Positions 12,330 to 25,172 are shown, counted from the first letter of the stretch. The stretch: 64,000 nt of DNA from Sapria himalayana (GCA_029783825.1 JAREIK010000502.1:224396-288395), one strand, 5' to 3'. The notes: a model not told the origin generated them from the sequence alone. Program-made: numbers and translations.

Positions 12330-14240
12330 TAGTTGGCATTGTCGTACATCTCATTCAATGGCCATGCGATGGAGAGATGGGAAACACACATTATGTGTGC
12401 CTTCTTTGGAAAGAGGTAGTGTACACGCATGCAATGTTACGCACAGTGCATCTGTGATTGTGATGTTACTATCTACATGCACTTCTCTCTCTACAAAATA
12501 TAGTATTTGTGCTCTTAAAGGTACTAGCTCTAATAACATGCTGAAAATAAATTCAAAATATCAATACTACCCATGAAAAATAATGTACAATGTTGTATCC
12601 TTATATAATGGGCAATATGAATTGGGACAGCTCATATGTCGAGTATTCTCATATGTAATAAAATAATCAACAAATAAAAAAAATTGCAAAACTATAAACA
12701 AATGGAAACTATAATAACTATTAAAATAATATATATTAAATAAATAATGTTGATTTTGATTATTTTTTAGATATTTGCTCATGTCTGGTATTAGATCTCT
12801 CTTTGAAATATTTAGTAAGATATTTTTTTGTCCGTCGGATCTGTGTGAGCAAGTATTCATTCGATCTGATACATTTAGAAGAAAAATGAAAGCTCACTAG
12901 AGATAAAATTAGAAAGAAGTTAGGATATTTTATCATATTGATTAATAATTATATAGGTTTTGATTTTTTTTTAATTTTAAATTACATTTTTTTATTTTAA
13001 ATTATATTTTTTTTTATTTTCAGTCATTTCATAAAAAGATATAAAACCATCTTAATGAAAATATAAAAAAATAGTATAAGTAATAATGTATCAGATAGTT
13101 TTCATACTTTATGTATGAATCTTGAGGTTATATACCAGACTTCATTTACAGACACATCATCATGGAATGAGATTTTAAAAAAGATGAATAGATATTTGAT
13201 TGAGACAACTCAGATTTTTTAATCGAAGTATTTTGAAATAGTCTTTCGGAAATATATTAATCAAATCTATTTTATCAATTGAATATTTTTTTTATCATTT
13301 CTTATTATATGATTTTTTTAATCATTTATTTTGGAAAAAGAAGTTATTTAATATCTTTCGGTGTATTTTGGTGTGTTTGTTTTGTTCATCTTTTTTTCCT
13401 ATGACAATATAAGGTAATACCTAGTACTTTGAGATTTAATTTTCTTGGTTAATCTATTATCTAAAAAGTATGCTAGTAATTTTAACCAGAATCTAATTGA
13501 GTATTAGTAAATATTTATATTTTTTTAAAGTTGACTCATTTTTAAACAAGCCTAGAACAAGAGTCCAAATAATATATGTGAGTAAATTAATTTTTAGTCT
13601 TTGCTGAGCCTCCAATGAGGTGGGATGATCACTCATCGGTTACAATTGAATTTGGTCCACATAATGATAATATTTATATGAAATCATCATATTGACCAAT
13701 AAGTATAGATCAAGTTAACTCTAGAGAGAGTGAAGTTTCACAAAAAAATAAATATCTCTTGAGTCCATACAACTTGGCAATCCTCGAGTCTACTCTAATT
13801 CTGGATCATGATGATTTAGAGACTAAAAGATATTATTGTACAAAACATAGAGTTTGTATTGAGAATGGACACGCATAGAATGTTTAGAGCATCTAAAAGT
13901 CTCCCATATAGCCATGTGTTCTGATCATCAATTCCTATCATATTAGTCTTCTAATCACTCTTAAAAATAAAGTGAAGATTTCTACCCAGCATCATATTGT
14001 ATAGGTATTTTTGTACTGTGATACTCATGTCTCATTCTCAAATATTATCTCATTTAAGATGATATCATATATTATGATTGCCTCTCTAAGATATGCCATA
14101 GGTGGGTGTTCATTATGAAAACATATCTAGATGAGGAAATAAATTATTATAAGATAAGATGTATTGTCAGCAGGATTACTCATATATTTTATATTGATTA
14201 TTAAAATATTTTTCTCTAAACTTGATAAAATAGTCATCAT
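12330..14240. other. No gene recognised
   Basis: AT-rich DNA with scattered stops. 13600-14200 is somewhat more complex but matches nothing I know and holds no long frame. Possibly old retroelement sequence. Confidence 0.5.
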
Positions 14241-14475
14241 AAAGATTTTTATTTCATTAGTCGCCTCCCACAGTTAGAAATAATCTTCATAGATATCCAA
14301 TAGGGCATGCCAAGTGGAATGTCATATTTTAGGCTTAGTCTTTCCAATGTGTCATGCCTAGCATTACATGGCTCTAAAAATGGAAACATGGTATGGCTTG
14401 TTGGCTGCCAGGAACATGTCAGGCCAAACCTTGACATGCTTGTACACAATTCATGTGGCTAACCTAAATTCATTC

Positions 14476-14631
14476 CAATCCAGCATGTATTCATTTTAGG
14501 CTAGCATGACTGCATGAATTGTGTACAAGCATTCTAGACTAGTAGGGGTTCATTATAGGCTAACTTGATTCATTTTGAGTTGGCCCAGGCTCATTCTAGA
14601 CTAACCCAAGTTCATTCTAGCCTAGCTTGGA
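14476..14631 (+). repeat. 21-bp minisatellite, left part
   Basis: Imperfect units around TTCATTCTAGCCTAGCTTGGA. It is interrupted at 14632 by a small hAT element and resumes after it at 15075. Confidence 0.85.
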
Positions 14632-15074
14632 ATAAGGGTGTCAAATGAGTCGGGTGGCCTGGGCATGTCCCAGATCAGTAGTGCCTGGCCCAGCATGGCA
14701 CAATCTAGAACTGTGCCTCGGGTCGAGCTTCCCTAGGCATGGTTTATGGCCTACTGGGCCGGCATGAGTCGTGCCTCATGTTGGTGCCAATGCATGGTAA
14801 ACCTTTATGGGAAATTTTATTATTTATTTTTAAATTTGACCGCCCCATAACGGGCCGGTCTATTTTTTAAAAAACATTTGGTCACATGATTAATTTTTTT
14901 CTGGTTTTCCTCTCTTTGTCACTCGGCATGGTGAGCATGACCGTGCACTTTGTCGTGCCTATCAGACTGCTATGCCTTGCATGGAATGGGATTTTAACCA
15001 TGCCGTGCACGGCATGGCCGTGCTAAGAAAAAGTGGGTCATGCATGCAAGACATGGCCCACTTCACACCTCTAG
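14632..15074. mobile_element. Small non-autonomous hAT element
   Basis: Begins TAAGGGTGTCAAATGAG and ends CACTTCACACCTCTA, whose reverse complement TAGAGGTGTGAAGTG matches the start. The flanking octamers GCTTGGAA and GCTCGGAT agree at 6 of 8 positions, fitting an 8-bp hAT target duplication inside a repetitive target. The interior has the GC-rich GGCCTGGGCATG and GTGCCTGGCCCAGC subterminal zones and no transposase. The host minisatellite continues on both sides. Confidence 0.75.
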
Positions 15075-15295
15075 CTCGGATTCATTCCAAGCTAGCTTGG
15101 ATTCATTCTAGGCCAGCTAGACATCATTCTAGGATAGCGCGAATTCGTTCTAGGCTAGCTCAGGTTCATTTTAGGCTAACTCGGATTCATTCCATGCTAG
15201 AGTTCCATTCTAGCCTAGATTTGTTCCATGCTTTCTTGCATTCTTTCCAAGCAAACTTGGGTTTATTCCATGATAGCCTGCATTCAATTCAAACA
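15075..15295 (+). repeat. 21-bp minisatellite, right part
   Basis: Consecutive 21-bp units such as TGGATTCATTCTAGGCCAGCT. Seven codons per unit explains the heptad-like open frame across it, which is not a gene. Confidence 0.85.
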
Positions 15296-15445
15296 AGAGG
15301 TGTTAAATAGGTCATCACATGTTGGCATTACTCATTTTTTCACAACATAGCATGGTGGCGTTGTCCACCAGCCCAGCAAGGCACGGTGAGCACAGCAAAG
15401 TGCACTGCCATGCCCGACTGTGTTGAACAGCAATGCTGCATAGAA
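15296..15445 (+). mobile_element. Second hAT-type end
   Basis: AGAGGTGTTAAATAGGTCA is a clear hAT-type terminus. It is followed by a GC-rich zone (CCAGCCCAGCAAGGCACGG). The opposite end is not recognisable before the AT-rich DNA at 15450. Confidence 0.6.
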
Positions 15446-15449
15446 GACA

Positions 15450-16197
15450 GAAGATTTTAATGTTTTAAATAATCTAATTTTTTTTATTTTGAATTTTAAT
15501 TAACTTGTGATTTTAAAATTGTTAATATTTTGAAATTTAGATTCAATAATTTTGGAAGTAGAAGAGAGAGATTAGAAAGAGGGAGAGAATGAAGTTTAAA
15601 ATACATTTAATCACTCGATATGATATATTTTCCAAAAAGAAGAAGAGGTCTTTGTGATAATCATCATCACGTGTTTCAGGCTGTTAGATTGGAATTTTTT
15701 TGTCCTAGTGGACTTCTTTGATTCATTACCCACAGGTTCCCACAGATGACAGATTAGACATTGTTAGCACTTAGGACTTAGCATGGTGATTGTAACATGT
15801 GTAATAACTTTAAATGATTTGCTTTTTCAACTATATGTTATAATTGTCGCCATTGATATTAATGTGTTCCATAAACTTAAATGATATTAGATTATCTTTG
15901 TTACATTGCAAAAGTTTTTTTTTGCTTTTTTTTATATTTTCTTGTTTTTCTGAAATTTCACCCTCAATCTTCCTCAACAAAAACATTGAAAAAGTGCTAT
16001 TAAAAAATTAGGTTCTTTTTATGTCATTTTTTTACTACAAAGAACAAGAAAACAATTCATCACATACACTTGTGGTGTATGTATGTTTTTGTGTGTGTGT
16101 GTGTGTGCATGTGTGTGCATGTGTTTCTTATGAAAGTTTTGAAACTTGAAAATAAAACTCAATTCACTTAGGTAGATGTTTTGATGGAAAGAAATAT

Positions 16198-16239
<42 letters not shown>

Positions 16240-18395
16240 TTACTTACATGCATTCATATGTGTGTGTGTGTGTGTGTGTGATTCTCATAGACTTAAGGAG
16301 TAATTATGTGTAAATATGAATATAAAGTGCATATACATTTTGTAAGAGTTGTGTTTTACAAATAGAATATTTTTTTAATATATATATATGAAGTGAAAAT
16401 GTTAACAAATCATTTGGGTAATAATAAATGGGAAAATTATACTTGGTTTGGGAAAATGAATAATTAATGTTTAGTGGTACTAAGTTTGACAATTTTTTTT
16501 GTCCCACTCAAACCTAGCTCATCTTATCTTTTGGGTCATTTATAAATTTTGAGGGTCAGGGGTTGAAGAAGGTAAGATTCTCATACTAACAATATTGTGT
16601 CACAACTAATAAAAAAAAGTATGTTTATGTATCCCAAATAGAAATTATATTTGTTTTTTAAATTAAAAAAAATTAATATTTCTTACCACAAATTGAAAAA
16701 ATAATAATATCTCGGTGTATTGAAAATAATCAACCTGATTCTATCATTTATCATTATATGTATGTATGTATCTAAAAAAATCGGCAACCCTCTTTTAAAA
16801 TAATATATAAAAGAAAGACTATGGGTAATGGGTTAGATTAGATAAGAATCCAACTTGCTTTTTATAAAAATCAAAAATATTTTATAATTTATATTTCTTA
16901 TTTTTAATTATATATATGTATGTATGTATGTATCTGTATGTTCTATCTATATATTGTTTATATACAATATATATGTGGTAAGTATATGTATATATATATA
17001 CACTATGGGTCAGATTAAATAGGAATCCAACTTGCATTTTTTATAAAAATCAAAAATATTATTTAATTTTTATTTTCTTATTTTTATATTATACATATAA
17101 ATAAATCATATATATACGATATATACAATATACATACATACATACTTAAAATATATATATTCTGTGCATGTGTATATCTATATATATTGTGTTTGTGTGT
17201 GCATATTTATTTATATATATAATTTATATATACATATATATATACAATAGACCTATATGCATACAGTGTGTGTGTGTGTGTATATATGAACAATATATAT
17301 CAAAAAAATAAAAACCATCCAGAAACGAAGTAATAGGGCATACTTTTCTTTTGATACCCGACTAGAGTTCTTCAAACTGATGAAAAAGATGGAGATGGAA
17401 TCACATGCACTAGCATGGAAAGATTAGTGCGCATAGTTTTGTGTTGCATATGATTATTGCTGAGCAATCACATGAGTTCTATGTGAATTGCATTACATGA
17501 TCAGAATCAAATTAATGGAATGACATACCGGTAAAAGGTGACTACATTCTGATAAATCTCTTTCTGATCAGTATCACTACCATGCATGTTGCGGAGAGAT
17601 AAGTTTTGTCTTCCTAGAGGCACCCTCAAGAATCGAAGCCAGTTGGAGTTGGAGTCTAGTGAGGGTTTATAGATAAGGTGAGATAAACTACAGAACCAAA
17701 CACCGAGCCTCTTGGAGATGCTCTTAAGTGCATGTTAGAGTTAAAATTTATATATTTGTAAACTTCATTTTTTTATACATATATGTATAAAAAATGAACT
17801 ATATATAACTAAATAAACAATAAATAATTATATTTACATAAAGACTCATTTTTCAATTCATTTATTTATACATATATGTTAAAGTTGAATTGATGATAAA
17901 TCTCTTTCTGATATATTTTCAAAGATTTACATATATTTACATAAAGTCTCATTTTTTTCAATTCATTTTTTTATACATAAAGATTCATTTTTCAATTAAT
18001 TTTAGGATTTACATATAGTTATATATTTTTATACATCTATATTTATTACATATATATAGATTTACATATATGTATAGATAGCTAAATAAATAATAAATAA
18101 TTATAATACATAAAGACTCATTTTTTTATTTATTATCAAAATATTTTCAACAAAGTTCATGTGTGTGTAGTAAGGTACACATGAAAAACAAACACCATAC
18201 AATTTTTTATTATACAATTAATTAAACAATAAATGTATAAACAACTTCAAAAAATAGATATTTATCTTTATAACTAGAAAAAAAAATCAAATGGCTACAA
18301 AATTTACAAACTTCATATAGCAAGACACACAATAAAAGATGATTGGTCTTCAAGCCACAATCCTAAGTGTTATAAAACACTCTCTATGTTAAAAA
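15450..18395. other. No gene recognised; microsatellites
   Basis: AT-rich sequence with TG runs near 16089-16113 and 16259-16280, a TA run at 16200-16240 and a TG run near 17263-17281. 17310-17740 is more complex but too broken to assign. 17880-18120 repeats words such as AAAGACTCATTTTTCAATTCA. Confidence 0.6.
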
Positions 18396-18399
18396 ATAT

Positions 18400-19285
18400 A
18401 TCAATATATATATTTTATTGTTATAAATTTTTAAGAATTTATATTAATTTTTATAAAGATAATATGAAATAATTTTAAAGGCATAAAATTTCATATTATT
18501 TGATATCATTTATAATTTTTAAAAATTTAAAAATTACTTAAAGTGAGAAGATAATTAAAAAAAGTTATATTTTTTATTTTAATAAAGACTAAATAATAAA
18601 AGCTAATAGTAAAAATATTACTCAATTATTTAATTCTTATAAATTTTAGTAGGGGAAAACATGTATGTATTTATTTTTAAATATTAATAATTTTCTTTTA
18701 AATTTAATAAAAAAATTTAAATTTTTATTATAATTAAATATTTTCAAATTTTGTATTAATTATTTTTTAAAAAGTTTCCTATAATCATAAAATTTTTTTT
18801 ATACATTATAATAATATTAATATTTACTATTTTATTCGTTAATTCAAATATTTTTGAATATATTTTTTATTTTATCATACAATGAATTATTTTACATTTA
18901 TATTAGTATAAATTTTAATGTATGTTAATTTAATTTGTAAAATATTGATAAAAATTAGTATTCTTATTGAATTAATTATTTAATGTTACTTTAATACAAA
19001 GTATAAAGTTTCTTAATTAAACATTTTAGAAAAATTTTTTGTATAATTTTTTAAAAAATTAATACATCATAAAAATAGTAATTGTAGTCCTTATTAATAT
19101 AATTGTTTTTTGTATTTTTATATTTTTTAAATTATTTATTTATAATATCATTTTTTTATAATTTTACGAGGAGAATGTTTCTTTCAAGGACCACTCATCT
19201 ATAGACCATTAACATAAATTTAATAAACAAAATTAAATAAAATATTAAAACTAATAATAAATTAAAAAAAATAAATAATTAAGTA
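18400..19285 (+). mobile_element. CACTA AT-rich inner segment, copy A
   Basis: Collinear with the reverse complement of 28170-28960 and with 34070-35125. Shared words include AATTATTTAATTCTTATAAA and the block GAATGTTTCTTTCAAGGACC near 19172. It is the zone just inside the left-type subterminal repeats in the delimited CACTA element. Confidence 0.75.
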
Positions 19286-19289
19286 TTGG

Positions 19290-19832
19290 CTAGTAAATTT
19301 CATCACTAAATTCGTCCATATGTCTGGGATTTAATTAGAAACGGAAGTTCTGTCTCTAAATTTGTCGCTATATTCTGGATTTAATTATATAGAGAAGTTT
19401 CATCACTAAATCCATCGATATATTCTAGATTTAATTAGCTGGGGAAATTCCGTCACTAAAATTCATCGATATATTTAGGATGGAATTGGCTAGGGAAATT
19501 CTGTCGCTAAAATCAGTCACTATATTCAGTATGTAATTAGCTAGAGAAATTATGTCGCTAAATCTTTCGCTATATTTGGGGATGTAATTAGCTAGTGAAA
19601 TTACATCGATAAAATCCATCGCTATGTTCCAGAAGTAATTAGTTAGGGAATTACTTCACTGAAATCTGTCGCTATGTTCCGGATGTAATTAGATATGAAA
19701 ATTCCATTGCTAAATCCGTCGCTAAATTCCATATTTTATTAGCTAGAAAAATTCCATCACTAAATCCATCGCTATATTCAGGATTTTATTAGCTAGGAAA
19801 ATTCCGTCACTAAATCCATTGCTTAATTCCCA
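19290..19832 (+). repeat. CACTA left-type subterminal repeats
   Basis: Tandem units of about 55-60 bp of the form AGGAAAATTCCGTCACTAAATCC with TATATTC.GGATTTAATTAGC. This is the reverse complement of the array at 27110-28170. It stops at about 19833 without reaching a CACTA terminus, so the end has been lost or rearranged. Confidence 0.8.
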
Positions 19833-20410
19833 TCTCCTCTGATCACCATATTTCTGCTACGACAAAGTTATCCTAGTCGTGGGGCGTCATGTCTTTTGAA
19901 AAATCCCTTCACTTCTACAAGCATCGTATAGGGAACATTATAGTATCATATCTGTATGAAAATTATACCAGTCAATCAATTCAAATAATAAATAAAAAAA
20001 GTTCTATTTTGATAGATATATAATACTATAGTATATATGTACATTTATACTATAGTGTATATGTACATATATACTAGCATTTCACTAGTTACATATATTA
20101 CTGTAGTATATATGTACATATAATTATGTAGTATTTTTGTACATTTACTACAATATATATGTAGATATACTAAGTATATAAGTACGTTATACTATAGTAT
20201 ATACGTATGTATATACTACATTATATACGTATGTATATACTGTAGTATATAAGTATGTATATATTGTAGTATATAAGTACGTATACACTGTAGTATATAA
20301 GTACATATATACTATAGTATATAGGTACGTATATACTATAGTATATAGTATGTATGAACATATATACACAGTATGTACGTATAAGAAATATACTAGCATT
20401 TCTCTTATTT
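19833..20410. repeat. CACTA inner segment and palindromic ATATAC array
   Basis: 19835-20010 matches 8050-8230 (CTCTTCCGATCACC, GGGCGTCATGTC-type words). 20015-20400 is an array of ATATACTATAGTATATAAGTACGT-type palindromes in roughly 30-bp units. Confidence 0.75.
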
Positions 20411-20449
20411 GCACATATATGAGGAACCTCTCATTGAACCGAGAAACTA

Positions 20450-20720
20450 TTTCAGAGTGAGTCTCTTTTCTAAATCTCTCATTAACATACTAACATGTCC
20501 GGAACAACAGAGACATTCTAATTCAATGATCAAAGAATGCACATCATGTTTTTGTGTAAGTAAATAATGAGCAATGAAATGTAACTCAACATGACCATGG
20601 TACACAAACTCATGAGTGATGGTAGGGTTCGAAGAAGTAAAATAACTAGACCACAGGCTTCCACAATTTCGATCATTCTTGCAAGAATATTTGGAGTTAA
20701 GGCTTCAAAACCCTACACAA
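20450..20720 (-). pseudogene. Decayed exon, second copy of the 32.6-kb gene fragment
   Basis: The minus strand reads SSYFTSSNP, HEFVYHGHVELHFIAHYLL, KHDVHSLIIELECL and HVSMLMRDLE. It matches the first exon-like part of the fragment at 31610-32640 at both nucleotide and peptide level. The match ends near 20480 on the low side. A long open frame on the plus strand (20591-20944) is antisense and not credible. The family is not firmly recognised. Confidence 0.55.
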
Positions 20721-21039
20721 TTGCAAGAGGAAAAAAGGAGTTATTAGTAGTGATGAGAATCTTAAAAATAGTATCTAAAAAGAAAAGAAAAGTAGAACTC
20801 ACAAAATACACATGCCATAAGTATTTTCTAGAATTCTTTCAAAATCCTTGTACAAGCAAAAGGAAACAATTCTATTTTCAAGAAACAAAGAGAAGGAATC
20901 CGTTTTTTCTGGGTCAATCAGTCCCTTCATTATTAACGTTTTAATCTACATTGCCAGTTTTCTCTCGTGGCATCATCATGCAAGCATCAAATTAAGATGG
21001 AATTAAAAATCTAGTCAAATTTCTTAGAGATCATGACAT

Positions 21040-21385
21040 CAAATTTAGTATATACATACATATATACTAAAATATATATGTAAAATATATTAGTGCAATC
21101 TATATGTAATATATACTGCACTATTTTATGTACATATATACTCAGTATATCTATATATATACTAAGTACATATGATACTGAGTATATATGTACATATATA
21201 TTGTAGTATATATGATACTGAGTATATATGTACATATATACTGTAGTATATATGATACTGAGTATATATGTACATATATACTGTAGTATATATGATACTG
21301 AGTATATATGTACATATATACTATAGTATATATGATATAGAGTATATATGTACATATATACTATAGTATATACATACATATACAC
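21040..21385. repeat. Palindromic array, 40-bp period
   Basis: GATACTGAGTATATATGTAC recurs at 21174, 21214, 21254 and 21294, with a variant at 21334: an exact 40-bp period. Each unit contains the palindromes GTATATATGTACATATATAC and TATACTGTAGTATA. Confidence 0.9.
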
Positions 21386-21409
21386 ACACATAAATATAAT
21401 CACATAGCC

Positions 21410-21730
21410 TCAGATGACACAAAATTGCAACAAATTAGTATAATCCCATTTATACTTCATAAAGAAGGCACAAAACTTCAGGGGCTCATCTTTGTAGTTT
21501 ATCCAACCATCTCTCATGTATTGCAGTGCAAGAGAAGTGTTGGAGACAATGCATTCGTGGGGATTGAATGAATTGTTGGCATTAACAATTAAGTTGTTAA
21601 GATCGCTTCCTGGTAAGAAAGTCTTCATGTCTTGGTCTCCCATGCTATGGATCAGTTGTAGACCAAGATGCCCCTGGAAAAATAGCTCTTAATAGCCATA
21701 GTTCCTCATGTTCAGCCCATCGTCATCCAT
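21410..21730 (-). pseudogene. BPC: BBR/BPC (BASIC PENTACYSTEINE) N-terminal fragment
   Basis: Starting at the ATG at 21730 the minus strand reads MDDDGLNMRNYGY, then a stop, and continues in frame with GHLGLQLIHSMG, FLPGSDLNNLIVNAN, CIVSNT and LQYMRDGWINYKDE. This is the recognisable N-terminus of group-II BPC proteins, plant transcription factors that bind GA-rich DNA in the nucleus. A conserved aromatic after GY has become a stop codon. Further residues to about 21413 are weaker. The DNA-binding cysteine domain at the C-terminus of the family is absent. It sits between a palindromic array and transposon sequence, so it is a decayed, possibly transposon-carried fragment. Confidence 0.8.
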
Positions 21731-21839
21731 GAAACTATGAACATGCAAGAGAAGGAGAACAAGCAAAATGAACCGATTTAATTGAATTTCATTAGCAATC
21801 GTAATGGCTATTAACATTTCAATAGTTTAATTCACAAAA

Positions 21840-22115
21840 TGACTAATAATAAGTAGTCACAGATCTGAACAATGACAACGTAGAACTACATGAAATAAGA
21901 GTATCAAGAACAAACTTGCATCTACGTGGGACTAAAATTTTTGTTCGACTCACAACATCAGAAGCTAACATACTATTCCTAACACCAAGAGGACCAGCCA
22001 AGCCTTTTACATACCTATAATAGGCTAAAACTCTACCCAAAATATTTGAGTACACTCAAACATATTCATAGATATATAAAAATAGTAATTATAGACATGA
22101 ACAAACAAAAATCTA
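21840..22115. mobile_element. CACTA-family inner segment
   Basis: Matches 7530-7810 and the reverse complement of 30180-30310, including TTTTACATACCTATAATAGG and AACTCTACCCAA. Non-coding. Confidence 0.7.
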
Positions 22116-22439
22116 AGCTGATAGTTATACAACTTCAAAAAATATCATATATACTTCAAGAATAATGAATATAATAGAAGCTTGGTCTCCTTTTGATCTA
22201 GCAGAGATAGCCAAAGATGGGACCCATGCATAGGAAGGACCATGACAATGTCTGAAGGCTTTGAATCAAAATTTTTCCATGCATCTCACATCAGATGTAT
22301 AACAAAGATTCATTATTAGGTTAATTGGCAAAGCAAATAACAAAACTAGAATAAAAAAAATTGATACCTCAAAAAATATATCATTGTTTTGCTACACAGA
22401 GACAAAAATCAAAAATAGTTCAAAAATAATTATAATACG

Positions 22440-24438
22440 AAATCATCCTCATAATTAATTATTGAATGTGCGTTAGCCTCTCTTACAAGGTTTTGTAGTT
22501 GAATCTCGAAAAGCTATTTGTCGCGTCAATGCTGCTAACTGTGACCCCATATAAGATATCTACTATTGCATTAAATTATTAGTTTCTTTCATCTCATCAT
22601 TCATTTCTTTAATTTATTGCTTTTCTTCATTCAAATGAGTAATCTACTTATCCTTCTCTTCATTCATTTCCTACATTTCTTCTTTCAAATGAGCAATCTT
22701 CTCATCATTCTCTTCTTTCATTTCCTGCATTTCTTCCTTCAAATGAGATATCTGCTCATCCTTCTCTTTCATTTCGGTCTCCATAACTTCAAAACATTCA
22801 TTTGTTTCCATTACATATTGTTTGACCACCTCATCCACCAATATTGTGATAGATAAATTAGAAGCACGACTACTACAATAAAATTCCACTCCCTTCGTGA
22901 TGATGTCATACACTCCATTACTTATTATGACCTTCTATGGTCTCCAAATAGATATGATCATAGTCAATTGGTTGAAGATCGATAGAACCCTCAACTTGTT
23001 GAGAAGTAGTTGTCACACATTCCTCAATTAGTTCATATAATAAAATAGAAAAAATAATATTATAAATATACATAAAATAAATTTAATATTTTGCATTCCA
23101 AACAACTTTCAAAATTTACTATAGTACTATAAAAATTTTATTAATATAATAGATTATTATAGTAACCATTAGAGACTTGTTGTCAACAAACTGACCATCT
23201 AATTTCTTTACATGTATCTTTCTGAAAAACTCATAAAAATTGAGATATCGACCAAATTTTTCAGCCTAAAGTATGTATTTATTAAGTCATAAAATTTTAA
23301 ATTATAAAAAATTTTAACAATATTAATAAAACTACACACAAATTTTATTTATTTAGACTATTAGGAAAACCACTATACATATAAATGTTTAAAAAATTAA
23401 AATTGTACCAAATCTTGAGCATGCTCAATGCTTGACTTTGACCCTCCTGTGTGGTAAGACATTTCTGTACCTAGTCTGGCTACCTCAGTTCATCGATATT
23501 TGCTAGAAATCTCTGATTTTTTCTTCAGATCTCGCTCATCCCAATACTTAAACCACTTGGGCCAATCATACTTGGATATAAAATCCGGTCTTTCTTTATA
23601 TTCTTCAATTTTATGGACAAAATCAGAATACCATTGAGCATCTTTGTTCTCCCACAATGACTTTATCTTTCCATTAAATTTGGGTAGCCATGTACACAGA
23701 TTCTATATATAGAAAAATCACAAAAGAATTTATATTAATAACAAAGGCATAATTATTTACCGCTTAAATAATAACTAACATAATAATAAACTAATTAGAT
23801 AATTAATTTTTAATGCTTTTATTTCATTATTTTTGCTTGAAAGTCATTAAAATCTTTTATCGATTCAGAAACTTTTTTCCACGAGAATGCTTAAGAATCA
23901 ATCTTTTTCTTGAAAGACTTTTTAATTATAGTCGAACACTTGTTAGATGGAATAAAACTATAAAAATAAATAAATAACATTGAAAAAAAAAATCATAACT
24001 ATATATAAAAAAACCATTAACAGAAACATCATAATTTTTTATTCAAGTAATATTTATATATTTCTTACAACTCCAATCCACAATCTCAATTACTAACTTA
24101 GCACTGAATGTAGAGGAAGGCATAACATTTGATGATGTCGATGGTTTTGTAAATGGGGGAACTATTGGTGTAAAATGTGATATAGAAGATGGTAATATAC
24201 AAAAAGTATGTGCAGGAAGGAGAATGGGTGGTGGGGTTATATCTAATAAAGCTGATAGTAAAGGTGTTAATGATGGTGATGGTGATGGAAATGGAGATGG
24301 TGATTGTAATGTTGAAGTCAGGATATGGTGGGTATGAGATGGTACTAAATTTACTAAATGGTGTAAAATACTAGATGAATTTGGTCCATTACTACATCCA
24401 CATCCACCTCTACCACGACCATGTCTTTTAGGTGCCAT
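22440..24438 (-). pseudogene. CACTA accessory gene, Transposase_24 (Ptta/En/Spm) type
   Basis: Several exon-like blocks in order on the minus strand fit the plant Transposase_24 layout. The N-terminus MAPKRHGRGRGG plus a Pro/Ser-rich stretch lies at 24438-24046. A block SFSWKKVSESIKDF-like segment lies near 23870. LCTWLPKFNG, DWPKWFKYWDERDLKKKSEI and SYHTGGSKSSIEHA lie at 23706-23420. GRYLNFYEFFRKIHVKKLDG and FVDNKS lie near 23260-23170. A coiled-coil with repeated HLKEEM units follows at 22913-22600, and SQLAALTRQIA lies near 22530. Stops and frameshifts (for example before YDIITKGVEF) show decay. In En/Spm elements such proteins accompany the main transposase. The tnpD remnant lies just upstream, which fits one ancestral element. 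Confidence 0.75.
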
Positions 24439-24579
24439 TTATTGTACAAAAAATAAAAACATAGAACAAATAATAAAGATATGATGAACAACCATGCATT
24501 TTAGAATAGAACACATCAATAGATTTCAACAAAATATAGAAAGTCTTTGATAGTTAATAATTTAATATAATTATAATAT

Positions 24580-25135
24580 TTTAATTATCGGCATCACTAT
24601 CATCCTCCAATGAATCTTCTGACATTTTGTATGGTTCTGATGGAAGTTTCAACTCATTTTCAAATAGAAATTGATCATCTTCAATTTCTATTAGGCCACC
24701 ATTTGAGTCACATAAATTTTCTAGATCTTCATCTACATGCACAGACTCAATATTATATATGTCATCTTCTTGGAATGCCAGTACAATAGCTAAGTTTGCA
24801 CTTCTTTGTTAAGATGTTGGTACTTCAAAATTTGATCAAACTTTAATTTTGCAAATCATCCACCAATCACTCTTATCATGAAATAAACTCAGATATGTAC
24901 AATAAATATACTTTAGTGGCTTGAATTACCATAATAAATGGCTCATATTGACTAAATCCATGTTTATGATTAACATACACTAGCTTATAATCTGAATGAA
25001 TCTTTTCACCCACATTTCGTGTATGATAAAACCACTCATACTTTAATATAACAATCCTATTATTTTGGAGTCCGAGTTACTCCAACTCAATAACTTCTGT
25101 GAGTTGACCATAATAATCAATCTCATTTGCATTAT
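24580..25135 (-). pseudogene. CACTA transposase (TNPD/TNP2) C-terminal remnant
   Basis: The minus strand from about 25130 reads DYYGQLTEVIELE, a stop, then ILKYEWFYHTRNVGEKIHSD, VYVNHKHGFSQYEPFI and IQATKVYLLYISE. This is the pattern of the DUF4216 domain at the C-terminus of CACTA transposases. An acidic tail follows (VHVDEDLENL, EDDSDAD) to about 24583. The catalytic core is missing: sequence above 25140 is replaced by a 540-bp satellite-like repeat. The order (transposase, then Transposase_24 gene) fits En/Spm. At least two in-frame stops make it non-functional. Confidence 0.7.
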
Positions 25136-25172
25136 AACTTTAGCCTTTAATACATATAACACTATTAAAGTG

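Noticed and set aside
14972..15310. 112-codon frame with heptad-like repeats
   Set aside because: The 7-residue period equals the 21-bp minisatellite unit, and the frame starts inside a hAT element.
20591..20944. 117-codon plus-strand frame
   Set aside because: Antisense to a peptide conserved in two copies on the minus strand; the minus reading is the meaningful one.
24189..24374. Met/Val-rich plus-strand frame
   Set aside because: Antisense to the Pro/Ser-rich N-terminus of the CACTA accessory gene.
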